Positions 1 to 11,200 of a DNA stretch of 61,600 nucleotides are shown here, piece after piece (positions within the stretch are counted from its first letter, which is position 1; the number at the start of each line of letters is the position of its first letter). The position numbers and the translations under genes are program-made. The DNA is from Spirochaetota bacterium (GTDB lineage: Bacteria > Spirochaetota > UBA4802 > UBA5550): the NCBI GenBank assembly GCA_003246895.1, contig QKCL01000074.1, positions 1-61,600 of the forward strand, in the 5' to 3' direction. A model generated the notes under the pieces. It had not been told where the DNA came from. It did no database searches and was given only the letters and a program-made list of their open reading frames with translations.

Positions 1-2
1 CT

Positions 3-395
3 ATAAACAGGCAACACAACGAATTCATGGAAATAATTAATGCCCTCTACACATCGATCATGACAGGCAAACAAACAGCGGGTGTAATGCATACACTATC
101 GTTCCTGATTGACTACACATACTCCCATCTCCTGACAGAAGAGAGCATTATGAATAATATTGATTACCCGAACAAGGGACATCACATTGCTGAACATGAT
201 TCACTGAGGAAATACATAAAATCCTATGATTCACCTGCAATTACAGGAGAAAAAGATTCATCCCTGGGCCTGCTTTTGTATATGAAGAACTGGTTTGTTG
301 CTCATATAAGGTTTACTGATGCGGAGTTAATTGATTACTACATCAGATTTTCAACGAACAGTCTCCCGGTCGTCTGCCAAAATATAAAGCAATAA
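3..395 (+). CDS. bacteriohemerythrin, 5' end cut by window edge
   Basis: Oxygen-binding four-helix-bundle protein of the hemerythrin family with a non-heme di-iron site, probably cytoplasmic. The first ATG (position 27) is not the real start: the frame is open back to position 3 and reads INRQHNEF, which supplies the first iron-ligand His of the family. Counted from that ATG, the other ligands are H34, E38 (HxxxE), H53, H57 (HxxxH), H93 and D98 (HxxxxD), so the ligand set is complete. About 15 N-terminal residues should lie outside the window. Two further hemerythrins sit at 48344 and 49117. Such proteins store, sense or deliver oxygen in microaerophiles and anaerobes; which of these applies cannot be told from sequence. 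Confidence 0.9.
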   Translation: MNRQHNEFMEIINALYTSIMTGKQTAGVMHTLSFLIDYTYSHLLTEESIMNNIDYPNKGHHIAEHDSLRKYIKSYDSPAITGEKDSSLGLLLYMKNWFVAHIRFTDAELIDYYIRFSTNSLPVVCQNIKQ

Positions 396-445
396 TTTAC
401 CGGATACCTATAGTCTGATAAACTCAATAGTACCGCTTAAACCTC

Positions 446-1633
446 TCACTTCTCCCTGAACAGTATATAATATATCGCAATTGCGGCCGCCACAGTAAGA
501 GAAGATAAGAAGTATACCAGCGTAAAACCTGACACAACAGAAATCCATCCCCAGATAAATGCACCTGCTCCGACACCGAGATCCATGGCTGAAAAGAGCA
601 TGGCAGTTGCCACTCCACGTCTGGACGGAGGACAGGATTTCATCATAATGACATTTAAACAGGGTATAACTATACCGTAACCAAAACCATAAAGAACTCC
701 GGCTAAGATGACAAACTTCAAAGTGAATGCAAATGAAAGAAGCATGTAGGAGATGAACAAGGCAAACATTGCAGGCACCAATACATATGATGCACCTTTT
801 CTGTCAGCTATCTTCCCGCTCCATATTCTTGATATCAGTGCAGTAAATGCATATACGAAAAAGAAAAAACTGATACTGCCGATTCCCCGTGACTGACTGT
901 ATGGAATAATAAATGTGGATATACTCCCGACTCCCAGAGATATGAACAGCAGCAAAACGGAGGGTTTAAGTGCCGATTTTTCATAAAAACTGACCGATAT
1001 CTGTCCATCTGAACACGGGATTACTTTTCTGCATTTTATAAACAGGGTACACAGAAAACTCAGTATTGTAACAATTAGAAGTGACTCAAACAGAAGAGTT
1101 CCCCCACCCTTTTTTATGACAAACTCTCCAAGAGCCGGCCCCAGTGCTGTTGCCGTAGTCAGGGATATCCCGGAAAACCCGACCCCTTCTGCAAGTCTTG
1201 ATGCAGGGATTGAATCAACGACCATTGTACCTGTAACTACGAGTAATGTTCCAAAAGCTATACCATTTATAAATCTCAGTATATACAGGTTTTCCAGAGG
1301 CAGATTGAAGTTATAAGCAATAGAGACCAGCAGCATAAGAACCATACCGCAACAAAGAACAATTTTTCTGCCAAACCGGTCTATACCTAAACCAATAAAC
1401 GGTTTTAATAATATCGAGGAGACCATATACAGTGTTGTCATTGACCCTGCTGTACTGTTGTCACCTCCAATTGATACTATATACAGTGGAAGAGTGGTCA
1501 ATAATGCAAAGTGAACCAGAAAAATCAGAAAATAATTTACGAGAATCAGAACGTAGTTCTTTGTCCAGAGTCTTTCCGTACATGCAAATCTGTTTATATC
1601 TGAAAGTACTTCAACACCGGTGCTGCAATTCAT
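446..1633 (-). CDS. MFS transporter, 12 predicted TM helices
   Basis: Major facilitator superfamily permease of the inner membrane, 395 residues. The chain is mostly hydrophobic helices in two halves. The MFS loop 2-3 signature is visible as GIDRFGRK in the N-half, with its counterpart GKIADRKG in the C-half. The middle loop is short and cytoplasmic. I chose the ATG at 1633 (reads MNCSTG) because an AGG lies about ten bases upstream; the frame stays open to a TTG at 1669. The gene converges on the hemerythrin and stands alone. The substrate cannot be named; the overall look is of a drug or metabolite exporter of about 400 residues. Confidence 0.85.
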   Translation of the reverse strand: MNCSTGVEVLSDINRFACTERLWTKNYVLILVNYFLIFLVHFALLTTLPLYIVSIGGDNSTAGSMTTLYMVSSILLKPFIGLGIDRFGRKIVLCCGMVLMLLVSIAYNFNLPLENLYILRFINGIAFGTLLVVTGTMVVDSIPASRLAEGVGFSGISLTTATALGPALGEFVIKKGGGTLLFESLLIVTILSFLCTLFIKCRKVIPCSDGQISVSFYEKSALKPSVLLLFISLGVGSISTFIIPYSQSRGIGSISFFFFVYAFTALISRIWSGKIADRKGASYVLVPAMFALFISYMLLSFAFTLKFVILAGVLYGFGYGIVIPCLNVIMMKSCPPSRRGVATAMLFSAMDLGVGAGAFIWGWISVVSGFTLVYFLSSLTVAAAIAIYYILFREK

Positions 1634-1824
1634 TTTATAAAACCTGAAACATTTTTTTACCAGTGTCAAAAAAAAGACAATACCGTCCAGTTTTTTATTT
1701 TATAGTTATAATAAACTCTTAAAAAACCTGTCTATATTGAATAATATTGGATACTAAAAACAAAAATTTCTTGAAATGAATATGGATTTGTAGTTTTGTA
1801 ATTAAAAATTTTAGAGGTTATTCT

Positions 1825-2241
1825 ATGAAAAAAATACTCAAACTTACACTGATTCTTGCGTTACTCACAGCTCTTACAAGCTGCGGCCTTTACAAAAAGG
1901 CAAAAAATAATGTCGGTCTAGGCGATATCAAAAAAATTGCCGACCTCGTTGATATGGATTTTGGAAGCGGCCCCGATGGTCCCTTTGACGTATCCACAAT
2001 CACAAGCACAAATCCAAAACTTGTTGTACAGAATGATACAGACAGAACGATTACTGTTAAAGCATCAGGACCTTCAAAGAAAACATTTACTGTAAAATCC
2101 AAGAAATCCATGTCAGCTACTGTCAAATCAGGCCAATATCATTTCGTTGCTACTGCAAAGGGAACAAAAGGCTGTGAAGGAGATGTTGAACTTAAAGGCT
2201 TCAAGCAGTACAAATGGGTTTTCATCATTAAAAAAAGATAA
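1825..2241 (+). CDS. small lipoprotein with beta-rich C-terminal domain
   Basis: 138-residue predicted lipoprotein of unknown function. MKK and a hydrophobic stretch lead to the lipobox LTSC, with the lipidated Cys near residue 20. The rest is rich in Thr, Ser, Lys and Val with alternating polar and hydrophobic residues (about residues 65-135), as in a small beta-sandwich domain; no family recognised. An AGAGG lies upstream of the ATG at suitable distance. It is monocistronic, ending at a strong terminator shared with the convergent Ig lipoprotein operon. Confidence 0.75.
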   Translation: MKKILKLTLILALLTALTSCGLYKKAKNNVGLGDIKKIADLVDMDFGSGPDGPFDVSTITSTNPKLVVQNDTDRTITVKASGPSKKTFTVKSKKSMSATVKSGQYHFVATAKGTKGCEGDVELKGFKQYKWVFIIKKR

Positions 2242-2250
2242 TTTAGTCAA

Positions 2251-2275
2251 GGGCAGAATCTCTTCTGCCCTTTTT
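2251..2275 (+). terminator. rho-independent terminator
   Basis: Stem GGGCAGA / TCTGCCC with a six-base loop, followed at once by TTTTT. It lies 9 bases after the stop of the lipoprotein gene and 7 bases before the 3' end of the convergent operon. Confidence 0.85.
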
Positions 2276-2281
2276 AAATGC

Positions 2282-3679
2282 CTAAAATTCAATGATCTGA
2301 ACAAAATCCTCTTTCATTCTGTTCCCTGTACTGTCCGCAAGCCCTGAACTGCCGCCGTCTATTACAATTTTATAGGTATTCACAGATGAAACACCATCTA
2401 TACCGAAGGTTAATATCTTTCTTGTTGAATCCCACTGTATGTTGACAACTTCAGGGGAAGATCCTTTTCCTGAAACATTCCTTACATCTATTGAAAGTGT
2501 CACCGGATTCATTTCCCTTGAAAATTCTACGGAAATATTATCATATAATGAACCAGATATAAGCAGAGGTTTGACCTCGCCGATAGGCCATCCGCCTATT
2601 GAATCACCTATAGCAGTTACAACAGGGCGCTGCGAATTAGTTCCATCCGTAATAAATCTGTATCTGTAGGATTTAACCAGTTCATTATTCTGCATGTCAC
2701 ATACTGAATCTGAAATATTCAGTGTGTAAACCTCTTCACTGTTAAGGTCTTCAGTAAAATTAACAGTTGCCACAGTATAACCTGAAATATTTGATGTTGT
2801 AACATAAAAGTTCACTGATGGTGAGAAACTGATTGATGATGCAAGATTTTCTGTATTTATGATCTCTGAAAATTCAATTACAAAGGGATAATTTTTTTCA
2901 CATCCCGATATTACAAGTGATTGATCAAGATCCAGAGAAACAGGCAAATTCTGATACACTCTAATAATTTCTGGTTTTACAAAATCATCTCCAACAGTAA
3001 AACTGAAACTCCTGGGATTTCTTAATTTAATTCCGCTTGTATCCCTGACAGATTCACTGACATCAACCGTATATGTTACCCCGTAATTGTATCCATACAA
3101 CGGAGTAAATGTTATCTCTGTCATGGAAGCATTCCATGAAAAATAACCCTCCACTGCCGGAGAAATATTTATACCATCATAAATGGTGTTCAAATCAACA
3201 GCTTCACTGAATACTATTGTTACCGCCGTATTTGTCAGGTTCCCTGTGGAATCTGCAGCCGGAGAAAACCTTTCTATTGAAGGAGCCTGTGAGTCATTAT
3301 TTAATCTGAATGAAGAAACCAGCTCATCCTTCAAATCACTTCCGTTAGTATCTTCTGCTTCAATGGAAACCCTTATTGTATATTTATGCGAAGATGTTAG
3401 CCCCTGCCTTGGAGTAAAGGTCAGCTCCTTTCCATCAGCACTCCAGGCAAAGAAACCGTCAACATCTCCTGAATCTTCAGCAGAGAGAGAAAAAGATTCA
3501 TTTGTTTTTACCCTGTCCATCTCATGAGAAAAAGCAACTTTCACCACTGTATCGGAGGCAACATTGACACTCCCGTTGTCCGGTGAAACTCCGGTAACTT
3601 CAGGCTGCTTTACAAAATCAGCAGCATCACAGCCCGCAATAAACAGAATCAGAATCACTAATGACAGTATATGTTTCAT
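2282..3679 (-). CDS. SbsA-type Ig-like lipoprotein, last gene of RND operon
   Basis: 465-residue predicted surface or periplasmic lipoprotein. Signal peptide with lipobox IAGC, Cys at about residue 16. The mature part is three to four tandem bacterial Ig-like domains of the SbsA/Big_5 kind, starting near residues 28, 135 and 235; each opens with a phrase such as VSPDNGSVNV or FSPAADSTGN and carries the typical VxFSxxMD strand. Domains are joined by short linkers, one of them GDDFxxP, which is also seen in the upstream neighbour. Its ATG touches the stop of that neighbour (1-base overlap). Such domains usually mediate adhesion or act as spacers; placement in an export operon suggests it is a cargo or an accessory of the pump. 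Confidence 0.85.
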   Translation of the reverse strand: MKHILSLVILILFIAGCDAADFVKQPEVTGVSPDNGSVNVASDTVVKVAFSHEMDRVKTNESFSLSAEDSGDVDGFFAWSADGKELTFTPRQGLTSSHKYTIRVSIEAEDTNGSDLKDELVSSFRLNNDSQAPSIERFSPAADSTGNLTNTAVTIVFSEAVDLNTIYDGINISPAVEGYFSWNASMTEITFTPLYGYNYGVTYTVDVSESVRDTSGIKLRNPRSFSFTVGDDFVKPEIIRVYQNLPVSLDLDQSLVISGCEKNYPFVIEFSEIINTENLASSISFSPSVNFYVTTSNISGYTVATVNFTEDLNSEEVYTLNISDSVCDMQNNELVKSYRYRFITDGTNSQRPVVTAIGDSIGGWPIGEVKPLLISGSLYDNISVEFSREMNPVTLSIDVRNVSGKGSSPEVVNIQWDSTRKILTFGIDGVSSVNTYKIVIDGGSSGLADSTGNRMKEDFVQIIEF

Positions 3680-5190
3680 TAAGGCATCTCCTTCATTTCA
3701 AATACAAGATCCTGAGACATATAGTTCCCGTTAATATCAGCTATTCCATTTTTACCGCCTGATATACTCAAACGATACAGAGCCGGAGTATGATCCAGAT
3801 CATTGGTCATGTTACCTATTTTAAGAATGACAGTCCTGTTATCTATCCACCTGATGCTGTCAACAACTGCATTCCCAGGGTCAATGGATGAAGGGATCGA
3901 TTTAATTGTTTCTATAAGATAATTATCATATATACTGTATTTGTTCATATCTGAGGAAAACTCAAATTTAACACAGTATATCTGCGTTCTTAATGTATCA
4001 TCGGCCTCGTCATCCATGGTTATGGGAACCGGCCATAGACCTGTATCCAGTAATGAAAAAGTCACATCAACATAATCAGAACAGTCCGATGTCCATGGTC
4101 CCCCTGAAATAAAAGTGCATGTAACATTCAGTGAGTCAGGTGCATTTGTTCTGAATTCACAGGAGTGTGAATTCTCAAGATTCAGGCCGTGTATATCTTT
4201 CGCATTCTTATCAAGCTTTACAAAATATGTCTTTTCGCAGTCAAGCTTTTCAGTGGGTATAAAAACAACATTCATATCATCATTCCATTTAAAGGTTCCT
4301 GAGACAGAAGGTGTTACTGAAAATGAATCCTCAACGGATATTCTATCCATGGCCTCATTAAACCTCATGGCGATCTGAATATCCCTGCTTTTCCCTTCAT
4401 TTAACGCTGCTTCATCCCAGTAAGGGTCAGGAGAAATATCGAGAGGATCAAAAAAACCTGTAAAATCCGGAGGAGTAAAATCATCCCCCGTAATAAAATT
4501 GACTATATAATCTACACCAGGTTTGTTTCCATTTATATCTTCAGCATCAGAAGATATCTTCATGGTATAGAGTTTCCCGTAATCCATGTTTTCAAGTAAT
4601 ACATATGTCAGTTGACTGTCTGAAAGACCGGGAACTGACTCTCCCCATAGGAAATATCCTGAAATTGAAGGTGATACAGAAAAATTCTCTTCAACTGATG
4701 CTTTATCCATTGTCTTGGAAAAATTTATTATGAGATTCTGACTTACCGATATGCCCGTTACAGCTGATGAACTAAACGGCGGAACAGATATGGTAACTGA
4801 AGGAGCAGTAAAATCATCTCCAATATAAAATTCTGAGATAAAATCCTGGGACATTACATTACCGTCTTCATCTCTTACACTTCTTGGCAATAAAATCACA
4901 TAACGCCCCTTTGCTTCCATGGGGTCATCAGGTATAAACTCAAAACTTTTTGAATTTCTCCAGTTAAAACTTCCCTCAACTGATGACTGTGAATTTGAAA
5001 CATTAAAGGATTCCTCAACATCCTGTTTATTAACACTGCTGCTGAACTCCAGAACAATAGTTCTATCCGAGGAAACACCGGTTTCATTGTAAGAGGGGCT
5101 GCATTTTTCAACCTTCAACGTCTCCGGCAGAATATTATCACAGGATACAACAGACAGAAAAACCAGTAATACTACTATTTTCTTTATCAT
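3679..5190 (-). CDS. SbsA-type Ig-like lipoprotein
   Basis: 503-residue predicted lipoprotein, a paralogue of the next gene downstream. Lipobox VVSC with the Cys near residue 17, then about four Ig-like SbsA/Big_5 domains; two inter-domain linkers read IGDDFTAP and TGDDFTPP. The start is the ATG at 5190, whose ATGA overlaps the TGA of the RND gene; an in-frame TTG at 5196 is less likely. The C-terminal part (about residues 360-503) is more divergent and has a Cys pair (CTFISGG...SDC). Same operon and likely the same envelope role as its paralogue. Confidence 0.85.
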   Translation of the reverse strand: MIKKIVVLLVFLSVVSCDNILPETLKVEKCSPSYNETGVSSDRTIVLEFSSSVNKQDVEESFNVSNSQSSVEGSFNWRNSKSFEFIPDDPMEAKGRYVILLPRSVRDEDGNVMSQDFISEFYIGDDFTAPSVTISVPPFSSSAVTGISVSQNLIINFSKTMDKASVEENFSVSPSISGYFLWGESVPGLSDSQLTYVLLENMDYGKLYTMKISSDAEDINGNKPGVDYIVNFITGDDFTPPDFTGFFDPLDISPDPYWDEAALNEGKSRDIQIAMRFNEAMDRISVEDSFSVTPSVSGTFKWNDDMNVVFIPTEKLDCEKTYFVKLDKNAKDIHGLNLENSHSCEFRTNAPDSLNVTCTFISGGPWTSDCSDYVDVTFSLLDTGLWPVPITMDDEADDTLRTQIYCVKFEFSSDMNKYSIYDNYLIETIKSIPSSIDPGNAVVDSIRWIDNRTVILKIGNMTNDLDHTPALYRLSISGGKNGIADINGNYMSQDLVFEMKEMP

Positions 5191-8100
5191 AAACAAACCC
5201 CGTCAGCTTTTTTATAACCCGAAAACTTTTCATAATAAATATCACAGCACACAGGTATTACAACCAGAGTCAAAGCCGTTGAAAAAAACATACCTGAAAT
5301 AACTGTCAATGCAAATGGTCTCCAGATTCCGCTTCCTTCTCCTCCGGAAAGAACCATTGGAAACATTCCAAAAATTGTTGTAACAGTTGTAATAAGAACA
5401 GGCCTGAACCTTTCATGAACCGATTCTGTTATTACTTTTCTGATAGTATTTTTGTGGTTAACCAGACCGTTCATTTTTCTGTTTATCAGATCCACAAGTA
5501 TTATTCCGTTATTGACGACAATTCCGCTTAGTACTATCAATCCAAGATAAACAGATGATGTAAATGATGTAGACGTTATAAACATAACAATTATTACACC
5601 GACCAGAGAAAGAGGGATAGTCAGCATTATCATCAGTGGAAGTTTCAGTGATTCAAATAATGAAGCAAGTATCATGTATACAATCACTATTGACATCATG
5701 ACAGACAGAATTAACGACATCTTTTCTTCTTTAATTTTTTCAACCATACTGTCAAACTCCCAGCCATACTCATCTGAATAATTCATTGCATCCAGGGTCT
5801 CTTTAATTCGGTATGTTAACTCCTGAAAAGATAATAGAGATGACTTTACTGTAATTGACTGACATCTGCGGCCATTTAATCTGTATATTCTTGTTGGAGA
5901 TTTATCTACTTGTACTTCAGTAACTTCTCTCAATGGAATCATTTCCCCATTTCTGTTTTTTATCATACCGGCAAGCAGATGTTTTATATCCTTTCGCTGA
6001 TCTTCCATATATCTTAAACGGACATCCATTTCTCTTCCATCTGAGATAAACTTGGTTATTACCGGTCCGAAAAGACCGCTTCTGATTCTTTCAGCAATAT
6101 CAAAATTCGTTAATTTTGAAAGACCCGCTTTGGATTCATCAATATTAATTGCGTATTCAGGTTTTCCATCCCTGAAACGCAGGAGACACTCATCCACACC
6201 GTCGATAGATTTGACCCTGGAAGCTGCAAATTTTGCTGTCTGCTTCAGCACATCACTGTCATTTCCGTAAAAATGAATGGTAATTTCTTGCTGTGAATCG
6301 GCCATGGCCTCTGAAGTATATGCAAAGCCTTCATATTTTTTTAAGATTTCATGAGCCTTATTTTTTATGTCCGATTTCATCTGTTCTCTTTTGGAAACAT
6401 TATTTTTACCAACTTTCACGGTAAGAGTCCCTTTCCACTTTTCAACCTTTGAACTTATGCTTTCTATGCCACTTACCTTTGTAATACTGCTTTCGACTTC
6501 CCTGACTCCTGTATTTGTCTTTGACAGTGATGTACCTGTTGGAAATTCAAGATAAAGATTAAACTCCCTCACATTTGCATCAAAATCCCTGTCTGATTTA
6601 ATCTTAGTTGATAGTATCATGGAAACAGCAGCACATACCATTATGATTGTAATGGTCATACCTCTTCCTGACAGTGAAAAGTTTAACAATCTGCTGTAAT
6701 AAAAAAGCGCTTTGCCTTCAAAAACTGAGGATAAACCTGTTATTCTTTCTCCGGGGAAACTTATTTTTTTCTTCGATATCAGATCTATAATAGAAAGATA
6801 CAGGGCCGGGACAAATATCATGGAAACAACAAGAGAAATAAGCAATGCACATGTTATGGTGAATGCAAGATCTCCATAGGTATCACCCGCTTTTTTATTG
6901 AATAAAACCAATGGCAGGAACACTGCAATTGTTGTAAATGTTGATGAAACAACTGCACTTCTAACAGAAGCAATTGATGATATTATAGATTTTATATCTC
7001 TTTTTGAACTGCTCATTGCATCTATTATTACAACACCATTATCAACAACCATACCGGCAGACAGCGCAAAGCCGCTGATACTCATAAGATTAAACCCCTT
7101 GTTGCCAAAATACAAAAACAGAGGAACAATAATCATTGATACAGGTATTGAAATCACAATTGGCAATACAGACTGCAAAGAATTGAAAAAGAATATTATT
7201 ACAAGAAATACAACTATTACACCCCATATACCTGAAAACAATGCGTTTGTTACAGATGAATCTATATATTCTCCCTGATTATATATTATTTCGACTTTAA
7301 CTCCATCAATTTTATTAAGTGCATCAATAACCGTTCGGGAGACATCCAAAACATTGGCTCCCCCGGCACAATGAACATAAACTGAAACACGTTCACTTCC
7401 ATTATGCCTTGATAAATCCTCCCTCTCTCTGTATGAATATAATACACTGGATACTTCTGAGACCTTTATGGGCCCTTTTTCACTAAGAGCAATTGATATA
7501 TTTTTTATGTCTTCGATTGAATCAAGTCGGCCCGGTACATATACTATCCTGTTTTCACTTTCACTTTCCAGAACACCTCCGGGTATTGAAATGTTGCTAT
7601 TGTTAATAGAAGAACTTATTTCAGGAATTGATATCCCCCTTGCCAGAAGCTTAACTTTATCTACCTCAATATGTATTTCCTTAATCTGTCCGCCGGAAAT
7701 GTTAATCTCAGAAACGCCTTCAATCCGCTGCAGATGAGGTTTAATTCTTTTTTCTGTATAATCCCTTATCTCTTCTATCGTTTCTCCCTTAATGTCAACC
7801 GCTGCAATCACTACAGGCCTTTGTGTCGGATCATATCGTATAACCAGTGGGTCCTGCACCTCTTTTGGGAAACTGTCCTTTATAAATTCAAGCTTTTCGC
7901 GAACCTTGAGTGCTGATATTTTAATATCCCTGCCTGATGAAAATGTAATATTAATTCTTGCTTTGCCCTCTTCAGAGGATGAATATATTTCTTCAATACC
8001 CTCTACACTCTTAATAATTTTTTCAACGGGCTTTGTTATTATTGTTTCAATTTTATCCGGATCAACTCCGGGATATTCAATAATAACAGAAAGAGCCGGC

Positions 8101-8219
8101 GATTCGACTGAAGGCATCAGGGATACAGGAATGTCTCTCATAGAGATAAGGCTGGAAAGGCAAAGTCCGGCTATGAGCATGAATGTGCTTATTCTGTTTC
8201 TTATGAAATAGTTAAGCAT
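5187..8219 (-). CDS. RND efflux pump inner-membrane subunit, second of pair
   Basis: 1010-residue AcrB-type RND transporter of the hydrophobe/amphiphile exporter group; proton-driven export from inner leaflet or periplasm to a TolC channel. Twelve TM helices in two repeats separated by two large periplasmic loops. N-terminus with TM1 followed by DIPVSLMPSVE; TM4 carries VVDNG at D393 where AcrB has a DD pair; TM10 carries VVNNGIILVD where AcrB has a Lys. The proton relay is therefore the one-acid variant seen in many non-proteobacterial RNDs. It starts 8 bases inside the end of the first RND gene, so the two are translated together and may form a mixed trimer as MdtB/MdtC do. Confidence 0.92.
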   Translation of the reverse strand: MLNYFIRNRISTFMLIAGLCLSSLISMRDIPVSLMPSVESPALSVIIEYPGVDPDKIETIITKPVEKIIKSVEGIEEIYSSSEEGKARINITFSSGRDIKISALKVREKLEFIKDSFPKEVQDPLVIRYDPTQRPVVIAAVDIKGETIEEIRDYTEKRIKPHLQRIEGVSEINISGGQIKEIHIEVDKVKLLARGISIPEISSSINNSNISIPGGVLESESENRIVYVPGRLDSIEDIKNISIALSEKGPIKVSEVSSVLYSYREREDLSRHNGSERVSVYVHCAGGANVLDVSRTVIDALNKIDGVKVEIIYNQGEYIDSSVTNALFSGIWGVIVVFLVIIFFFNSLQSVLPIVISIPVSMIIVPLFLYFGNKGFNLMSISGFALSAGMVVDNGVVIIDAMSSSKRDIKSIISSIASVRSAVVSSTFTTIAVFLPLVLFNKKAGDTYGDLAFTITCALLISLVVSMIFVPALYLSIIDLISKKKISFPGERITGLSSVFEGKALFYYSRLLNFSLSGRGMTITIIMVCAAVSMILSTKIKSDRDFDANVREFNLYLEFPTGTSLSKTNTGVREVESSITKVSGIESISSKVEKWKGTLTVKVGKNNVSKREQMKSDIKNKAHEILKKYEGFAYTSEAMADSQQEITIHFYGNDSDVLKQTAKFAASRVKSIDGVDECLLRFRDGKPEYAINIDESKAGLSKLTNFDIAERIRSGLFGPVITKFISDGREMDVRLRYMEDQRKDIKHLLAGMIKNRNGEMIPLREVTEVQVDKSPTRIYRLNGRRCQSITVKSSLLSFQELTYRIKETLDAMNYSDEYGWEFDSMVEKIKEEKMSLILSVMMSIVIVYMILASLFESLKLPLMIMLTIPLSLVGVIIVMFITSTSFTSSVYLGLIVLSGIVVNNGIILVDLINRKMNGLVNHKNTIRKVITESVHERFRPVLITTVTTIFGMFPMVLSGGEGSGIWRPFALTVISGMFFSTALTLVVIPVCCDIYYEKFSGYKKADGVCL

Positions 8220-11200
8220 TATTATTCCCTGAGTTAATCATAAGATAGACCACAGGAATAATGACCAGAGTTAAAACAGTTGAAACAGACAAGCCGCCCA
8301 TGACAGTTATTGCAAGAGGCCTTTGCAATTCAGATCCCTCACCAAACCCCAAAGCCAGAGGGAAAAGAGCCAGTACAGTAGTAAAAGTAGTAAGAAGAAT
8401 CGGCCTCAGCCTTTTTTTCCCTGCACTTATAACTGCTTCTTTCAAATTCTTAAAATTTATTTTTTCCTGTTCAATAACATCAAAAAGAACAATGGCATTG
8501 TTCACAACAACTCCGCTTAAAAGAATCATCCCAATAGATGAGTTTATGTTGATGCTCTGCCCTGTTAAAAGCAGACCAAGGGATACGCCGAGGCAGGTAA
8601 CAGGTATACTTAACATTACAATAAGCGGATTCAGCAAAGACTGAAACTGTGAAGCAAGGAGCATATAAATAAATATTACAGCCAGTATCATTGCATAACC
8701 AAGTTCTCCAAAGGCTTTCAGGAGCTTCTCCCTGCTGTCCAGAATTCTTATACTATAACCTGAAGGTTTTTCAATGCTGCTGATTATTTCATTAATCCGT
8801 CTTTTAAGAGATTCCATATTTTCAGTGGAAGACACTGATACAATATTGACCGGATTTTGTTCATTTCTAACAATTTTATTTAGACCAGTCGATTTATGTA
8901 TTTCTGTAATTTTTGAAATCGGGAAAACTTTTCCTGACTGTGATTTTATATTAATTCGCTGAATATCTTTTTCATCAGTTTTGTCTTCATCCCTGAGCAT
9001 GACCCTAATATCAATTTCTTCATCCTTATCCCTGTAAGTTGAGACAACCCTCCCCTTAATGGCTGTTGATATTGTCATTGCAAGATTTTCAATATCAATT
9101 CCCAGGAATGCAGCCTTGGGTCTGTCTATTAAAAGTTTTAACTCCGGTGATTTATTGTCATATGCTGATTCAACTTTTTTCACTCCTGGAACCTTTTGAA
9201 TATCTACGACAAGATGATTTGTTAACTCCCTGAGCCACAATTCATCTCCACCTGATATTTCAATATTCAGATTTTTTTCGTCAATTGACATAACAGAAGA
9301 AATAATATCACTGCTTCTATTGAAATTAATTTTTATATCTTCATTGTATTTAAAGTCATCAGCAATTTTACTGATCACTCTATCCACCGATGAAAATGCA
9401 TTTCTTTTTAGATAAACATTAATCTTTGCGTAATCAGAACCTTTCCCTGAAATCTTTTCAGAAATATTTTCTTCATCATCACATCCTACTTTTGAGAAAA
9501 AATAATCTATCTCCTCATATTTACTTAAAAATGCTTCAAGGGTTGTAACAAATTCATCTGTTTCATTAAGTTTAGTTCCACCGGGCATGGTTACCTCAAT
9601 GGAGAATTCACCATTTTCAATAGATGGCATAATTTCTTTTTTAACCGGAAGAAGCAGAGCCAGGCCCAAGATAAAACCGATGGAGGCTGCAATAATCACA
9701 GTCTTCTTCTTTTCCATTGCGTTTTCAATAATTGACCCATAATACTTTTCAATTTTTAAAAACTTATCATTTACGCTCGGGTTTTCATTGCCACGTTCTT
9801 TAAAAACAGTATAGAGCATTGGAATCAGCAGAACAGAACTGATTAATGAAAAAATTAATGAGAAAGAAACAGTCATGGCCATTTCTTTAAAGAGTGCCCC
9901 AGAAAGCCCCTTGAGAAAAACAATTGGAATGAAAACAATAATTGTTGTCAAAATTGATACAGTAACAGGAGACACAACTCTTAACGTGCCTGATATTACT
10001 GATTTAGAAAGATCATTACTGTTCCCTGCTTCATTTATTTTTATGGATTCCAGAACAACAATGCCTGAGTCAACCATCATGCCTATCCCAAGAGCAAGCC
10101 CTCCTAGAGAAATGGTATTAATAGTTATGCCGAACAAATGCATAAGAATAAATGTTCCTGTAACAGAAACAGGAATTGATGTAAGAATAATTATGGATGG
10201 TTTTAAGGATCTGAAGAAAAAGAGCAATACCAGGAATGAAATTACTCCTGAAAGAACTGCAGATATGAAAACATTATTTATGGAATTATTTATAAACCGT
10301 GATTGATCATATATACATGTAAATACATAACTTTTTTTTTGATTCTGAAATTTGTCTTTTATCAGAGAGTTTATGTTTTCACAGGTTTCTACTGTATTTT
10401 TCCCCGGTTCCTTCCGCAGAAGCAGAGCAACACCTTCATTGCCGTTAAATTTTACCAAAGCTTTCTTTTTTTTTATAGTCTCCTTTACAAGGGCAACATT
10501 CCCAAGATAAACGGGAGTCCCGCTTTCATTATATCCCACGACAACAGAGTCCATTGACTTTACATGGGGAAATTCACCTATTGTTCTTACATTGTATTCC
10601 AGATCATTCTTTACAATAGACCCTGCCGGGTAACTGTAGTTTGAGACTTCAATACTGTCACAGATTTCGGGAAGTGAAATATTTCTGGAAAAAAGTTTAT
10701 TATTATCAACCTCAACATGTATTTCCTTTTTTTCACCGCCTATTATATCAACGGCCGCAACACCATCTACACGTTCAAAATATGGCACAATTTCTTTCTC
10801 AACTTTTTTTCGTAAACCCTGTATTCCTGATTTTACTTCTACAGAAAAAATCATGACTGGTTCATCTGACGGGTTGTATTTTATTACCATGGATTTTCCG
10901 GTATCTTCCGGTAATTGCCCTCTTATTAGATCAACTTTCTCTTTCGCTTCAATGAGAGCCATATCCATATTATGCCCCCATGCGAATGAGACTCTTACAA
11001 TGCTTGTCCCTTCAATTGATTCAGAATTTATTTCTGCAACACCGGCAACAGAAGTAAGAGACTCCTCAATTTTTGATGTGATGAGTTTTTCAGCCTCAGA
11101 TGGAGCAGCATTGGAAAGATTTGTAATTACAGTGAGTCCCGGTTTCTCTATATGGGGCAGTAGTTCAACGGGGATTTCTTTCAGAGAGAGCATGCCGATA

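Noticed and set aside
9875-10306. 143-codon plus-strand frame inside the first RND gene
   Set aside because: Antisense shadow of a conserved transporter; composition mirrors the opposite strand.
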